From: Rhipicephalus microplus
Lineage: Eukaryota; Arthropoda; Arachnida; Ixodida; Ixodidae
Assembly (NCBI RefSeq): GCF_043290135.1
Contig: NC_134705.1
Span: forward strand, 40,538,771 to 40,602,770
DNA length: 64,000 bases
Direction: 5' to 3'
Shown here: positions 43,443-54,300 of the stretch, piece by piece
Layout of the letters: every line of letters begins with the position of its first letter
How positions within the stretch are numbered: the stretch's first letter is position 1
Notes under the pieces: generated by a model
Databases searched by the model: none
Told to the model about the DNA's origin: nothing
What the model saw: only the letters and a program-made list of their open reading frames with translations
Translations under genes and position numbers: made by a program

Positions 43443-44230
43443 CGTAATCGGGGAGTACAAGGTGATACGGGATAAACATCATTTGAAGGCAGGGAAGCTA
43501 GCAGCAAGATAAAATTTGAGAAGCGGTTGAGAGAAATGGGGGAGGAGCGTCAGGCTAGGAAGGTTTTCAGCTACTTGTACATGAAGAATGTCGATACAAA
43601 ATGAAGGAAGCGAACCAGGCAATTGACGGGTGAGTACTTAGAAAACAGCAGGTGGCCAAACAAAAAAAGACTATCGGTTAAGAAGAAAGTGAAGGAAACG
43701 GAGAGTGACATGTGGAGAATTGGCATGATTAACAAGTCCGCACTAGACATCTATCGAACTTTTAAGCCGGAAATTGCCAAGGAAAGGATCTGTGATAATA
43801 CCCGGGGTAGTTCTCTACTGTTTTAGGCCAGGACGGGAGTATTGCGAACCAAGACATATCGGGCCAAATAAGAAGGGGTAGACACGGTATGCAGTGCGTG
43901 AGGAGATGAGGAGGAAACTGCCGAACACTTGATAATGTTTCGTAAAGGGCTTCACCCTATTGGTCAGGATGATGGCACAGAGTTTTTCAAAGCACTGGGG
44001 TTTAGGAACAGGAAGGGCAAAATAGACTTTAAGTGAGTAGAATTAACTAAAAGGTTGTCTGATTGGTGGCTGAAGTCAAGGCACGAGTGAAAATTAAACC
44101 CTTCACTGCAAAGTACCAGTCCTAAACTTTACTATTTAAAGGAAGAAAAAAGATAAATCTAGTGGTTAGTTCACTAAATATTATGGCTAGGTGGCGTTAG
44201 CCACCGCCCGATATAAAGGGTACAGCCACA
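43443..44230 (+). pseudogene. 5'-truncated copy of the 6-10 kb LINE (ORF2 C-terminus and 3' UTR)
   Basis: Matches, in reverse complement, the segment from about 6,795 down to the tail of the minus-strand LINE: AATCGGGGAGTACAAGGTG at the start, KLSVKKKVNETE-like codons near 43,670, the zinc-knuckle region near 43,890-43,950, and the 3' UTR GGGTACAGCCACATCC. It has several stops, and the first Cys pair of the knuckle is disrupted. Confidence 0.88.
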
Positions 44231-44440
44231 TCCATCCATCCACCCATCCACCCATCCACCCATCCATCCACCCACCCACCCACCCACTCACCCAACCATC
44301 CATCCATCCATCCATCCATCCATCCATCCATCCATCCATCCATCCATCCATCCATCCATCCATCCATCCATCCATCCATCCATCCATCCATCCATCCATC
44401 CATCCATCATACCATCCATCCATCCATCCACTCACCCACC
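44231..44440 (+). repeat. ATCC microsatellite grown from a LINE tail
   Basis: ATCC units with CACC variants at both edges, starting exactly where the LINE 3' UTR ends. Confidence 0.95.
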
Positions 44441-44659
44441 CACCAACCCACCCACCCTTCCTGCAACCACTGGCCATCGCTGCAACCACTTTTCCAAATA
44501 TATTTTGTGAATAGCCGGAAGAGTGAACGACTCGTTACTCACCTAACAGAATGAAAAGCTGTTTTTTATTTGACAAGGTCGAGACTACAGTCTTTTTTAA
44601 GTTTTCCATGTTTCACCGGGGTTAAAAAATCACAGCATATCCATAGACTGAATGATGAT

Positions 44660-44800
44660 GAGTGGGGCGAAGCGTCCGTCAGTCCATCCATGCGTCCATC
44701 CGCCCGTGCGTCCATTCATTCGTCCTTCAATGCGTCCTTCCATGCGTCTGACCTATGTGCGTCCGTGCGTACGTCCATGAATCCGTCCGTCCATCTAGTG
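44660..44800 (+). repeat. Degenerate CGTC/CATC tetranucleotide repeat
   Basis: A run of GTCCATCC, CGTCC and TCCGTC variants following TGAATGATGATGAGTG; the same leader occurs at 60,294-60,310. Confidence 0.75.
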
Positions 44801-44903
44801 AACACTCGAAGTACCGCTATCTCGCACCTTTCATCGTATATTCACCATATAGAAGTACCGCAATCCAACGAATATTCCAAAGACTAAACAGGAGGTAGCT
44901 ATC

Positions 44904-45016
44904 TGCTGCTGCTGCTGCTGCCGCCGCCGCCACCACCGCTGCCACTGCTACTACTGCTACTACTACTGCTGCTGCTGCTGCTGCTACTACTACGACTACT
45001 ACTACTACTAATACTA
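44904..45016 (+). repeat. CTG/CCG/CTA trinucleotide repeat
   Basis: Blocks of CTG, CCG, CTA and ACT triplets directly flanking the Ty3 LTR; the Ty3 target duplication CTAC lies at its edge. Confidence 0.9.
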
Positions 45017-45020
45017 CTAC

Positions 45021-45182
45021 AATGTAAATGCAAGGTGAAAAGCAATAGGAGCGTCGGTACAGAAGCAGCAAGAGCAGGCAGAGCATACGGGCAGCGTCGC
45101 AGCAGCAACCAGGCAGCCTTAGCTCGCGCCTCGCGCCAACGTGTCGATGTCGCTCCAGTAGTGGGCATTCCACTTCACTACA
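45021..45182 (-). repeat. 3' LTR of the Ty3 element
   Basis: On the plus strand it reads AATGTAAATGCAAGG ... CACTTCACTACA. A PPT-like GACGGGGACAAAA lies next to it inside the element (minus strand). Confidence 0.9.
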
Positions 45183-45218
45183 TTTTGTCCCCGTCGGAAA
45201 AGGAGCCATCCTGGCGAC

Positions 45219-46304
45219 TCACGGAGAACAGAGTACGAGCGGATTGTAATAAGGTTTCAACCACTGTACGTGAACAGTCTCACGACCCCGAAAGTGCTGG
45301 TCTGTGGAGGGCGTAACGGGTTCGACGATGTAGTTAGCAGGTGAAGTCTGCGAGACAATGCGGTATGGTCCCTGGTAGTTTGAAACAAGCTTCGAGGAAA
45401 GGCCTGTAGGGACAGCGGGAACCAAAAGCCACACAAGAGTGTTCAGAACATAGTTGGGGTACGGCTGGTTATCGTCACGTCGAAATTTTTGCCTCCATTG
45501 GTAGATGGTTGTAAAAGACTGGGCGAGCTTACGGCATTCCTCGGCGCGGCGGGCAGATTTACAGATAGGCGTAGACTTGGAGAAATCGAGGTGGTAGGGT
45601 AGAATGGTATCTAGTGTGGTGGATGTATAACAGGAAAAATGGTGAAAAGCCCGTAGTCGCCTGTGGAGCAGTGTTATATGCGCACGACACAAAATGCAGA
45701 ATGAACGGTCCCAATCAGAGTGGTCTGAGGCAACATACTTTGATAGCATGTCCCCTAGGGTACGGTTGAATCTTTCCGTCAGTCCATTCGTCTGCGGATG
45801 GTAGGCGGTGATAGTCCAGTGAATTATATGGCATTCGGCAAGGAGTGCGTTGACGACTTCAGAGAGGAATACCGTCCTCTGTCGCTGAGAAGTTCACGTG
45901 GTGCGCCGTGACGGAGAATAAAGTTCCACAGGAGAAAAGATGATACGTCGCATGCTGTGGCAGAAGGCAAAGCGGCTATCACGTCAAGTAGTCGACAGCA
46001 ACAACGATCCAACGGTTTTCGGAAGCCGTTAATGGAAGAGGCCCATACAAATCGATTCCAACGTGGCTGAAAGACCTGGCTGGGAAACGGATTGGCTGGA
46101 TCGGACCAGAAAGGTGATGAGGGAGAGCTTTGCGTCGTTGGTACTGCGGGCATGACTAAATGTATTCGCGCGCAAAGGCATACATGTCTCGCCAGTAAAA
46201 CCAGGAGGAAAGCCGAGCGTATGTTTTGAAGACGCCCGCATGTGCGCACAGAGGGTCAGCGTGGAAAGCTGAACATATTGCAGTACGAAGATGGCGAGGA
46301 TCAC
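45219..46304 (-). pseudogene. Ty3 integrase remnant
   Basis: Integrase inserts the element DNA copy. The catalytic-core fragment around 45,940-45,850 reads ILRHGAPRELLSDRG, with the conserved DRG of this family. The C-terminal part at 45,480-45,230 has NYQGPYRIV and ETVHVQWLKPYY, the GPY/F-type module. At least two frame changes (around 45,800 and 46,250) break it. No chromodomain is seen after the GPY/F module. Confidence 0.8.
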
Positions 46305-46316
46305 GAGTAACCACTT

Positions 46317-47833
46317 TCAGCCGTCGGACTTGTAATTCCTGCTATAAAGGAGGCCATCGCGGACCTCAAAGTGAGCCGCTTGATGGCGCAACGTTCGTGA
46401 AGATGGAGAAGTCGACGGGTCTGAAAGGAATCGCAGAAGAGTGCAGATCCAGTGATCCTTACGTTGCCCAGACGCCATGTCGCAGTTTTCTGGAAACACA
46501 ACTATTTCGTCCACGGCAGATGGACATGCAGAGCTTTCGGAGGACACAGGTAAACGTGATAGGGCGTCGACATCAGTGTGGCGTCGGCCAGACATGTAGA
46601 CAACTCGCATGTCGAACTCTTGCAACTGCAAAGCCCTGTGAGCTAAACGGCCGGAGGGGTCTTTCAATGTGGATAACCAGCAAAGCGCATGATGACCGGT
46701 GACTAAGTCGAAGGAGTAACCATATAGGTACGGTCTAAATTTACCTAGAGCCTATATAATTGCCAGGCACTCCTTCTCTGTCACAGAATAGTTCTTCTCC
46801 GCTTTGGTGAGGTACGGCTTGCGTATGCGACGTACGTACTCCTAGAATCCCGATTTGCGCTGCGCGAGCACGGCGCCGAGTCCAAAACCGCTGGCATCGG
46901 TGTGTACCTCAGTCGGAGCAGTCGGGTCAATGTGACGCAAGATTGGCGGTGAAGTTAACAAGCGGTGCAACTTTTTGAAAGCATCGTCACAGGCGGGTGA
47001 CCAAGCGTAACTTTTCGAGTCACTGCGCAGAAGTTCAGTCAAGAAGGCGGTGATCATCACGAAATTCTGAATAAAGCGGTGGAAATACAAGCAGAGGCCA
47101 AGAAAGCTGCGACGATCTTTCCGAGACGCAGGTTTAGGGAACTCTGCAACTGCCAAAAGCTTGGCTGTGTCAGGAAGAATACCGTCTTTAGAGACAACAT
47201 GGCCGAGGATGGTGAGCTAACTTGCGCCGAAGCAGCATTTCGTCAGGTAGAGCTGAAGGCCGGCGTCAGTTGGGCACTGCAGTACTTCATCTAACCTGCG
47301 GAGTTGCGTTAGAAAATCTGGTGAAATTATAACTACGTCATCCAAGTAACAAGGCATGTTTTCCACTTCAGGCCTCGCAAAAGATTGTCCATCATCCGCT
47401 CTAATGTTGCGGGCGCGTTGCAAAGACCAAAAGGCATGACACAGAGTTCGTAAAGGCCATGAGGTGTGACAAAGGCCATCTTAGGCTGATCTTCAGGTGC
47501 CAGAAGGACTTGCCAGTAGCCACTCCGTAGGTCAGTAGAAGAGAAGTACTCCGCACCTTAGAGGCAGTCAAGGGCATCGTCGATTCTCGGTAAGGGCTAA
47601 GCGTCCTTTCGAGTTATTTTGTTAAGACGACGGTAGTCAACACAGAATTGAATTGAGCCGTCCTTCTTTTTAACAAGAACGACTGGAGATGCCCAGGGGC
47701 CATTCGAAGGCTGGATGACGCCACGCTTGAGCATGTCAGCTACTTGGTCATCGATAACCTGGCGCTCGACTGCGGACACGCGATGGGGACTTTGACGCAA
47801 TGGTACATTGGTACCATGTTGATGCGATGACAC
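46317..47833 (-). pseudogene. Ty3 reverse transcriptase and RNase H remnant
   Basis: The RT begins with VIDDQVADMLKRGVIQPSNG and VLVKKKDGSIQFCVDYRRLN (47,770-47,610). Its catalytic box is in CYLDDVVI (about 47,350-47,325). RNase H has [15 protein letters not shown] (about 46,905-46,865) and the connection region ends with DVDALSRLP (about 46,570). The tether segment [11 protein letters not shown] lies near 47,100. Frame changes lie between the segments at about 47,590, 47,430 and 46,840. All diagnostic Ty3 motifs are present. Confidence 0.88.
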
Positions 47834-48738
47834 ACAGCGGACTTGCGGCCAAGGGGAGTATGCTGGCAGTCAAAGGAAGAACAGAACTTGTTTAGCAGTC
47901 GTAGAAGCTGAGCACGTGGCGAAACGGTTAACGTGTCGGCGATGGAGCTGCTGAGTACGTCAGGCCTAGTAGTCGGCGGCGAAGAGGCACTGGTCGCTCC
48001 GGCGACTTCGTGTTCAGGGGAAAAACCAGGCGGCATGTCGACAATTGCAGAAGGGTTGAGACTGTAAACCCACTCGACGCACTCACCCCAAAGTAGTGTT
48101 ACAGGACATGACAAGAAGTTCGAGATGAGCAGCCTGCTGACGCCGTCATGAAGTTCTAGAAGGGCATAAGGTAGCGGCGAACACTTACGGTGAGCGAAAG
48201 GGGCAAATGGCGTGAAAAGAGCACTCGACTCGGTGAGCGAGTTGCAAGACACCATGGTAAGGGCAAAAGAGTGCAGCGGTATGGTGACGTCTTCAGCAAC
48301 AAAGAGTTTGTCCGCGGTTTCAAGAGCATCCGGAGCATCACCAAACACTTCAAATGCCACCTCAGCGAAAGAGCAGTCGATGACGGCCTTATTAGCGGAG
48401 AGAATGTCTCAGCCTAAAATGAGTTCATGGCAGCAGGAATACAACACTAGCAATTCGACGACATAGATGAGGCCATCAATCGCGATGTGAGCAGTACAGG
48501 CAGCGGCCGGCGTGATGTGCTCTGCACTAGCTGTAAGAAATGATATACTTGCAAGCAGCGTCATAAATGTTTTGAGCAAGTGACAGTCTGGCACTGATCA
48601 CTGAAACTGCAGCACCAGTGTCGACAAGAGCGAGTGCAGCGACGCCATCCACATATACGTGGGGAAAATTTGTTGGGGAAGAGAGAGGCCTTGGTCTTTT
48701 CGCAGGCGACGCAGTTCATGCCTCTGGAACAGTGGCAA
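47834..48738 (-). pseudogene. Ty3 protease and linker region remnant
   Basis: On the minus strand near 48,640-48,600 the frame reads ALVDTGAAVSVIS, the DTGA active site of the retroviral-type aspartic protease that processes the polyprotein. Downstream, to 47,834, is a Pro/Ser-rich linker leading to the RT, with frame changes. Confidence 0.7.
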
Positions 48739-50030
48739 TTAGTTTTCCCGCACCGGTGATGAAGTACGACGACGCACCGGTGATGGCAAGCGGCGTCGGA
48801 GCAATTTCGAGTGGCGGTTAACGTGAGGGTGGTGGTCAGCGTACAATGACATCTGGTCGGTGGGCTGAGAGCCTGTGAACGAAGGGCGCTGTGGCACATA
48901 AGGGGCAGGTTCGAAGCTCTCGTGGTAGCTCTGGTGGTAGACAGAGATGCGTCGACGGCAGTATCGCGCTATGTTGCCAGGTAGGCCACAGACCAAGCAT
49001 ATTGGCTGATTGTCGAGTGTACGCCATTGTCCACTACTCTTGAGGAACCTTGGCTGAGTGAACCGAGGAGTGAGTCGCGGCACCACGGCTGATGGCAGTG
49101 ACGTAAAAGTATGAAAAGATCGTCGAGCGGCCACTTCGGCATAGCTTAGAGGTGCATTTATTTCGGCACAGGCAACAGGGGTCGGCAATGGTGAAGTGTC
49201 ACGGGCAGATGGCAGAGCTGCGCAGACTTTCTCCTGGATGGCCTGGCGAATATTTGCTGGCATAGGTGACGGTGGTTGGCCACCTGTTTATAGCAGAGAT
49301 AGCTTACGAGTGACTTCAGCACAAACTCCTTGATCTGCAATAGCAGGGACTCAAGGTCAGAGGTGGTGGTTAGGCTTGAGAATGTGTCATCCGGGCCGTT
49401 AGGGCGTCGCGTGAGAAGACGCTGTCGTCGGAGTTCGTCGAAGTTTTGACACAACTAGATGAGCTCAGGGACAGTGACAGGGTTCTTCGAGAGCAGCATT
49501 TAAAAGGCGTCATTGGAAGCGCCTTTCATGATATGCCGTACCTTGTAAGTTTCCGCCATCCTCGGGTCGACACGCCGGCAGAGGTCGAGGATGTTCTCGA
49601 TGTAGCTGGTGAATGTCTCACCAGTTTGTTGAGACCGGCTTCGTAGGCGTTGTTCTGCACGAAGTTTGCACACACCAGGGGGTCCAAAAACACTGTCTGC
49701 GATGCCGGCTTTGAAGGTCGTCCAAGTGGGGATATCCTCTTGATGGTTTCTGTTGCATAGCTTGGCAACATTTTTTAAATAAAACATCACGGTACCAAGC
49801 TTCGTGGGGTCGTCCCATTTGTAAGTAGCGCTGGCTAGTTCATAAGATTCCAGCCAATCCTCAGCGCCTTTCTCGTCGGTGCCGCTGAAGATGTCGGGTT
49901 CTTGCAAGTGCTGGGCACCGGGACAGCCTCTGCGTGGCGAAGTCGGTGGGGGTGTGAAGACAGCTTCGTCAAGCATGACGGACGGTAGCTTTCGGCTACG
50001 CAGTTCTAGAGCTGGGGAAGACCGCAGCAC
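48739..50030 (-). pseudogene. Ty3 gag remnant with altered zinc knuckle
   Basis: Gag forms the particle and binds element RNA. The frame from 50030 contains a capsid-like segment (DIFSGTDEKGAEDWLESYELA, ETFTSYIENILDLCRRVDP). A TAG near 49,458 and a frame change near 49,290 follow. The nucleocapsid segment reads C-x2-C-x4-N-x4-C (ICLVCGLPGNIARYC, about 49,005-48,960): the zinc-binding His is replaced by Asn through one base change. Length is normal for this family. Confidence 0.8.
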
Positions 50031-50045
50031 TCTCCACCAAAATAT

Positions 50046-50207
50046 AATGTATATGCAAGGTCAAAAACGGTAGCAGCGTCGGTACAGAAGCACCAAGAGC
50101 AGGCCGAGTGTATGAGCAGCATCGAAGCAGCAAACAGGCAGCCTTAGCTCGCGCCTAGTGCCAAAGTGCCGATGTCGCTGCAGTAGTCGGCATTCGTCTT
50201 CACTACA
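50046..50207 (-). repeat. 5' LTR of the Ty3 element
   Basis: On the plus strand AATGTATATGCAAGG ... CGTCTTCACTACA. On the element strand TTTTGGTGGAGAGTGCTG, a primer-binding-site-like TGG sequence, follows a few bases after the LTR. Confidence 0.9.
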
Positions 50208-50211
50208 CTAC

Positions 50212-51730
50212 TTACATCGCGGACGCACAGCCCACAGCATAAAGACCTTGGCCCCTAAAACGACGACAGCGCCCTTATAATCAATGTTTAGAGTTCCGGA
50301 TTGAGCCACGCAGCCTTCTACTTATTTCTTCATACTACTTCGTTCAGCAAAAAACTGACACGGCTTCCTTTCCAGTTGAGAAGCAATCGACGGCAGGCAT
50401 CGCATGCGGAGTGAGGTTTTCACATGCGCCCTCCGTACGATGGAAATGGGCAGCTCATTTTATCTATGCAGCATCAGTGTTCCTCGCTAGCGCTCACGAG
50501 TTTCTATCATTAAGAAGAGCATTCGGCGAGCGTATGAAATTTGTTGATTTGAACTTTGTACAGAACATGGTAGCCACGATGAAATCCTGTAGAGAGTGTC
50601 CATATAATTCTTCTCGCAATAAATAAAATATGCTAAAACCTCTGGTGTGGGCTGGCCTTTTAAATGGAGAGCTGCGTCGCCTTCAATGTAAAGAATTCGT
50701 CGGCTTGGAGAAGGAAATAATCCGGAGCGTCTTTCTTTACTTTTATTTCCTATTGTACTCCCCTACACTTCCTTCACTACAATTTTTACAGGTTATATTT
50801 TTCGGCAATTATGTCTTCATAAAGCACGTGTGAGCGCTAAGCAATGAGCTAATCAGGATTTCGAGCTCGGGGGCTACATTTTGTTATTTACGCTTGCACA
50901 ATCATAACTCATAAAATGCAGCGAAATCACAAGTTAATTACGAGTGATAATCATGTGAGACGCGAAAAAGAACGGTGGGGCAAATTCATAGCAAAGCAGG
51001 GTGGAAAGCAATGTACAACCGCTATTTCTCATAATTGCATAGGCTTCAGTTCGATTTAGACGAAGAACTTAGGAGACACACCGAACACAGACGAGCGGTT
51101 TTTATAATAAATGTCAAAGTACTTTTGATATTTCTCGTATTTAGACGATTCAAAATGTGCCCTAATCATGCCACGTGAATCACCGTTCAGGCGTCAAGAA
51201 GAGCGCCAAAAGAAAAATAATGCCGAAATAGTATAAAACGATTTATTCTGTACCTTCAGAAGTTGTTTTGAGGGTCTTATATAGACAAGACGTGCTAACA
51301 CGGGCCCTAACGAGCAGTTAAGACACCGCAAACGGCACTCTGAAAAATTTTGAAAGCTTCAGAAAAGAAGGGGGAATGATGTATTTTATGCACAGATTCC
51401 CCGCTCTCTTTACAATAGGACAAATGGTGGCGCGCTGCAATTATTGCGTGGCGGTTGCAGTGGTGTGGTCTCTCTCTGAACTGCGACGGTGGCATCAACG
51501 GCGAGAGACAAAACCGGCGGTGGCGCACAGCTCTAGTTACTACCCTATTAGTAAGTGCAGTTAGAAACAACCAGGGGGTCACTACCCTTGTCGCAACTAA
51601 CAGAAGTTAGTAAATGCTTCTACCCTAGCCGCCACTAATCATAGGCGGTGAATTAAAAGGTTGTACGAAAAAAAGTGTGGCTGATCCCCCTATCTAAGAA
51701 TCTGTATAATACGAAAGCGAAACGTGCCTT
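50212..51730. other. No gene recognised
   Basis: Mostly AT-rich with short frames; two GTTACTACCCTA / GTCACTACCCTTG-like segments at 51,535-51,600 look like a small duplicated motif. Confidence 0.4.
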
Positions 51731-51734
51731 TACA

Positions 51735-52095
51735 GAGGTAGTCAAGCGTTTATTGTGCATTTCAGCAACAGCAACAAACTGCGAAGTCATGCGAAAAATG
51801 GCAAGCAGCTCGAAACTTGCAGCGCACGCCTCAAGCGGACAAAAGCACACATGAAATTAGCTTACACAGAACGAGCGTGAACTAACAGTCACATTCCGAC
51901 ACTTGAAGCGCACTGTTCAAACATAAAGACGCCCAAAGTGAGCGTACAAGTATACACAGGTCCAGCGCGAACAACTTTCACAGTTTTTGCTTCTTCAAGT
52001 GCCAGCAGCGCGCTCCTTTCGTAAACGCGGCCGCGGCAGCGAGTGAATTGACCTTCGTCCTTTCCCTAACTACAAGTCTGATGAGCGTACGCGCA
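51735..52095 (+). repeat. Dispersed repeat, copy 1
   Basis: AGCAACAAACTGCGAAGTCATG, CAGTTTTTGCTTCTTC, GCCAGCAGCGCGCTCC and GTAAACGCGGCCGCGGC occur in order; related segments recur at 52.9 kb. Confidence 0.65.
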
Positions 52096-52879
52096 GGAGA
52101 GAACATGCTCCATGGAGGTTAGAGCATGCCCGACGCCAGAATCCCCGTATATGCCAGTTTTAAGTAGCAGAGTAGCGCATTTGTTTTTCAATGTCATTAG
52201 CAACTATGTACTGCGGAGAAAAAAAAACTTGCGCACACGGCTCACCAACGAAAGCAGTCACCATCCACCTGTAACCTATCGAGTGACCATCGTGCGCTAT
52301 GTAACTCGTTAGCTGCGAGTTGGTGCTTTTATTTGTTTTAGATGCATCTCCTTAAGCTTCGACAGCCAAGCATTTGCGTGAATTTGGCACCATTCACTGT
52401 AACTCTACATAAATAATTAATGCTCTAGTCGTAGTTAGTACTGCTTGAATCTCTGAGGACCTATATTTTGTGCTTGCGAGTTCTCGCTTACCTTCAAGAG
52501 ATGGCGCCACTAGACCCTGCAGCAGCGGTGGTGCATGTTATACGCCCACGGTGTAGCTACGCCTTCGCCATCGCGCTTTGCTTTACCAAACAGACTGAGA
52601 AGTGCTTCTGAACTGCCGTGGCACAGCCCCGAAAGCAGGTGTTTCTTCTTCGCCGGTTGTTGACAATTAAGCACGACACGCTGACTGGCGACACGCTTCA
52701 TCAAACGGTGACAGGATTACGCAAGTCACCTGGAAAAACAAAGCGGTGGCTTTGCCACGTAACTATGTGTTATAACCAGGCAAAATGGCGGACCTATGCG
52801 CTACTCTTCTCCCATCCCAAGGCGATCCCGTCGCGCCATCTCACTACTTATAACAAAAGTCACAGCTTTGCCGCAAAGG

Positions 52880-53155
52880 CGAAGCAATGAACGCGATAGC
52901 AACAAATTGGAAGGTCACGAGCAGAATGCCAAGCAGACCGAAACATGCCCCGCGTTTCTCCCGCACAATGGACACACGAAACGTACTCACTGGTACAGAT
53001 TAACGCGAATAAGCGTCTCTGTTACTTCGCTGTGTCTGAAAAGCGCGCCCTTTTTGCAAACGAAGGCTGTGCAATGAATGCAGTCACCTTTTTGCGCCCG
53101 GTAACTACAACAGAATCATTCCGACGAAACTCAAAGGCTCGCCGAAAAGTACGGA
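52880..53155 (+). repeat. Dispersed repeat, copy 2
   Basis: AGCAACAAATTGGAAGGTCA, CACACGAAACGTACTCAC, CAAACGAAGGC and CAGAATCATTCCGACGAA match the order of copy 1; shorter and diverged. The I-like LINE ends directly next to it. Confidence 0.65.
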
Positions 53156-53574
53156 CAGACGGACGGAAAAACTTTATTAAAAAAAAGAAAAGGAAACCCT
53201 GCAAGGTTACCGACCCGGGCTCAGGCCACCCCGACGTTTAGTGCGGTGAGACAGCCTTTCCACCACTGTCCGGGCCCGCTGGGTTGCCCACATTTAGTCT
53301 GAGCTAGTCAGCGCACTGAGCCAACGCTCCTCGAGAAGGTCCGGTTTAATATTGTCCTCTCGGTATATTACTGTGACCTTGTGCATTGCCATAGAATATG
53401 TGCCATATCTGGGTGTTCGTGCTTACAGAGGGTAGAGCTTGTTTGCGGGTATTGTCTGGAATTTACCCTGTTCAGGTGTACTGGATTTGAAAAGGTTCTG
53501 GTTTGCAATCTTCGCCAATCTGTTTATTGAGATCTGTCTAGCTGTTTGTGTGGTGGCGGATATTGTTCTCGTTG

Positions 53575-54300
53575 TCACTTATAATGTGCCAATATGTCAT
53601 CATACGTGACCAGTCTGTTTCTGTCGTCTTGTATCGCATATTCATTATTGTCATCATTTTTATAATCCTCATCGCCTCCACCGGAGTCGTCCCCCCTTCT
53701 GTGGTGGGTGCGGGGGGCCGGGCCGTTGCTATCCGAGTCGTGGTGGGTTAGTTCTCGCACGGTTCGGTGGGCCTTCTCGTTGAGGTTTTGAGGGATGGTT
53801 GTGTCTTCGATGTTTAATTCCCCCATGTGCGCCGGGATCCACTGGAGGTATTTGGGTAAAATTTTGCCATTCCGGAAGTCTTCTGCTCTGCGGTTCAAGA
53901 TTTTGGCTGCTTAAGTGGAGATCCATCTCTTTGTGAAATTCCTAATGGCCATCTTGGAGTCACTGATTATTAATCTGTCTTGTTTTCGACCATTGACTAC
54001 AGCCAGTGCAATGGCCATTTCTTCCGCTGCCTCCGACAATCTGGTCCTTACGGAGCCCGCGGTCAAGGTCTACCCTTTTGTGTCTAAGACCGCCGTTGCG
54101 AAGAAGGAGCCAAGCACAACCCTATTACTGATATCTTTATTTTGGGAATACCGGGTGGCGTCTACAAAAAGCACACCCTTCCGCATGCCGTGGTTTTTAA
54201 GGATCATTTCCGTGCGGCTTTTTCGTGTCTCAACGTTGTGTGCAGGGTGCATATATTTTCGGATGTTTTCCGTAATTATCGCGAACCGGACGTCCGGGTG
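53575..54300 (-). pseudogene. LINE RNase H domain remnant
   Basis: An RNase H after the RT removes the RNA template during insertion. Visible on the minus strand are FVDATRYSQ (first Asp, near 54,165), IISDSKMAIRNF (near 53,970), QWIPAHMGE (near 53,840) and LNEKAHRTVREL (near 53,780). A stop near 54,070 and another near 53,912 interrupt it. Downstream, to 53,575, the protein is Asp-rich and low complexity. Confidence 0.75.

Larger units (their letters stand above)
45021..50207 (-). mobile_element. Complete Ty3/gypsy LTR retrotransposon (5.19 kb), mutated
   Basis: Two 162-bp direct LTRs (45021-45182, 50046-50207) enclose gag and pol on the minus strand in the order gag, protease, RT, RNase H, integrase. 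CTAC flanks both ends (45017-45020, 50208-50211), a 4-bp target duplication. The minus-strand LTR starts TGTAGTGAAG and ends in ACATT. The LTRs differ at many sites, so the insertion is not recent. Coding frames are broken repeatedly. Confidence 0.92.
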
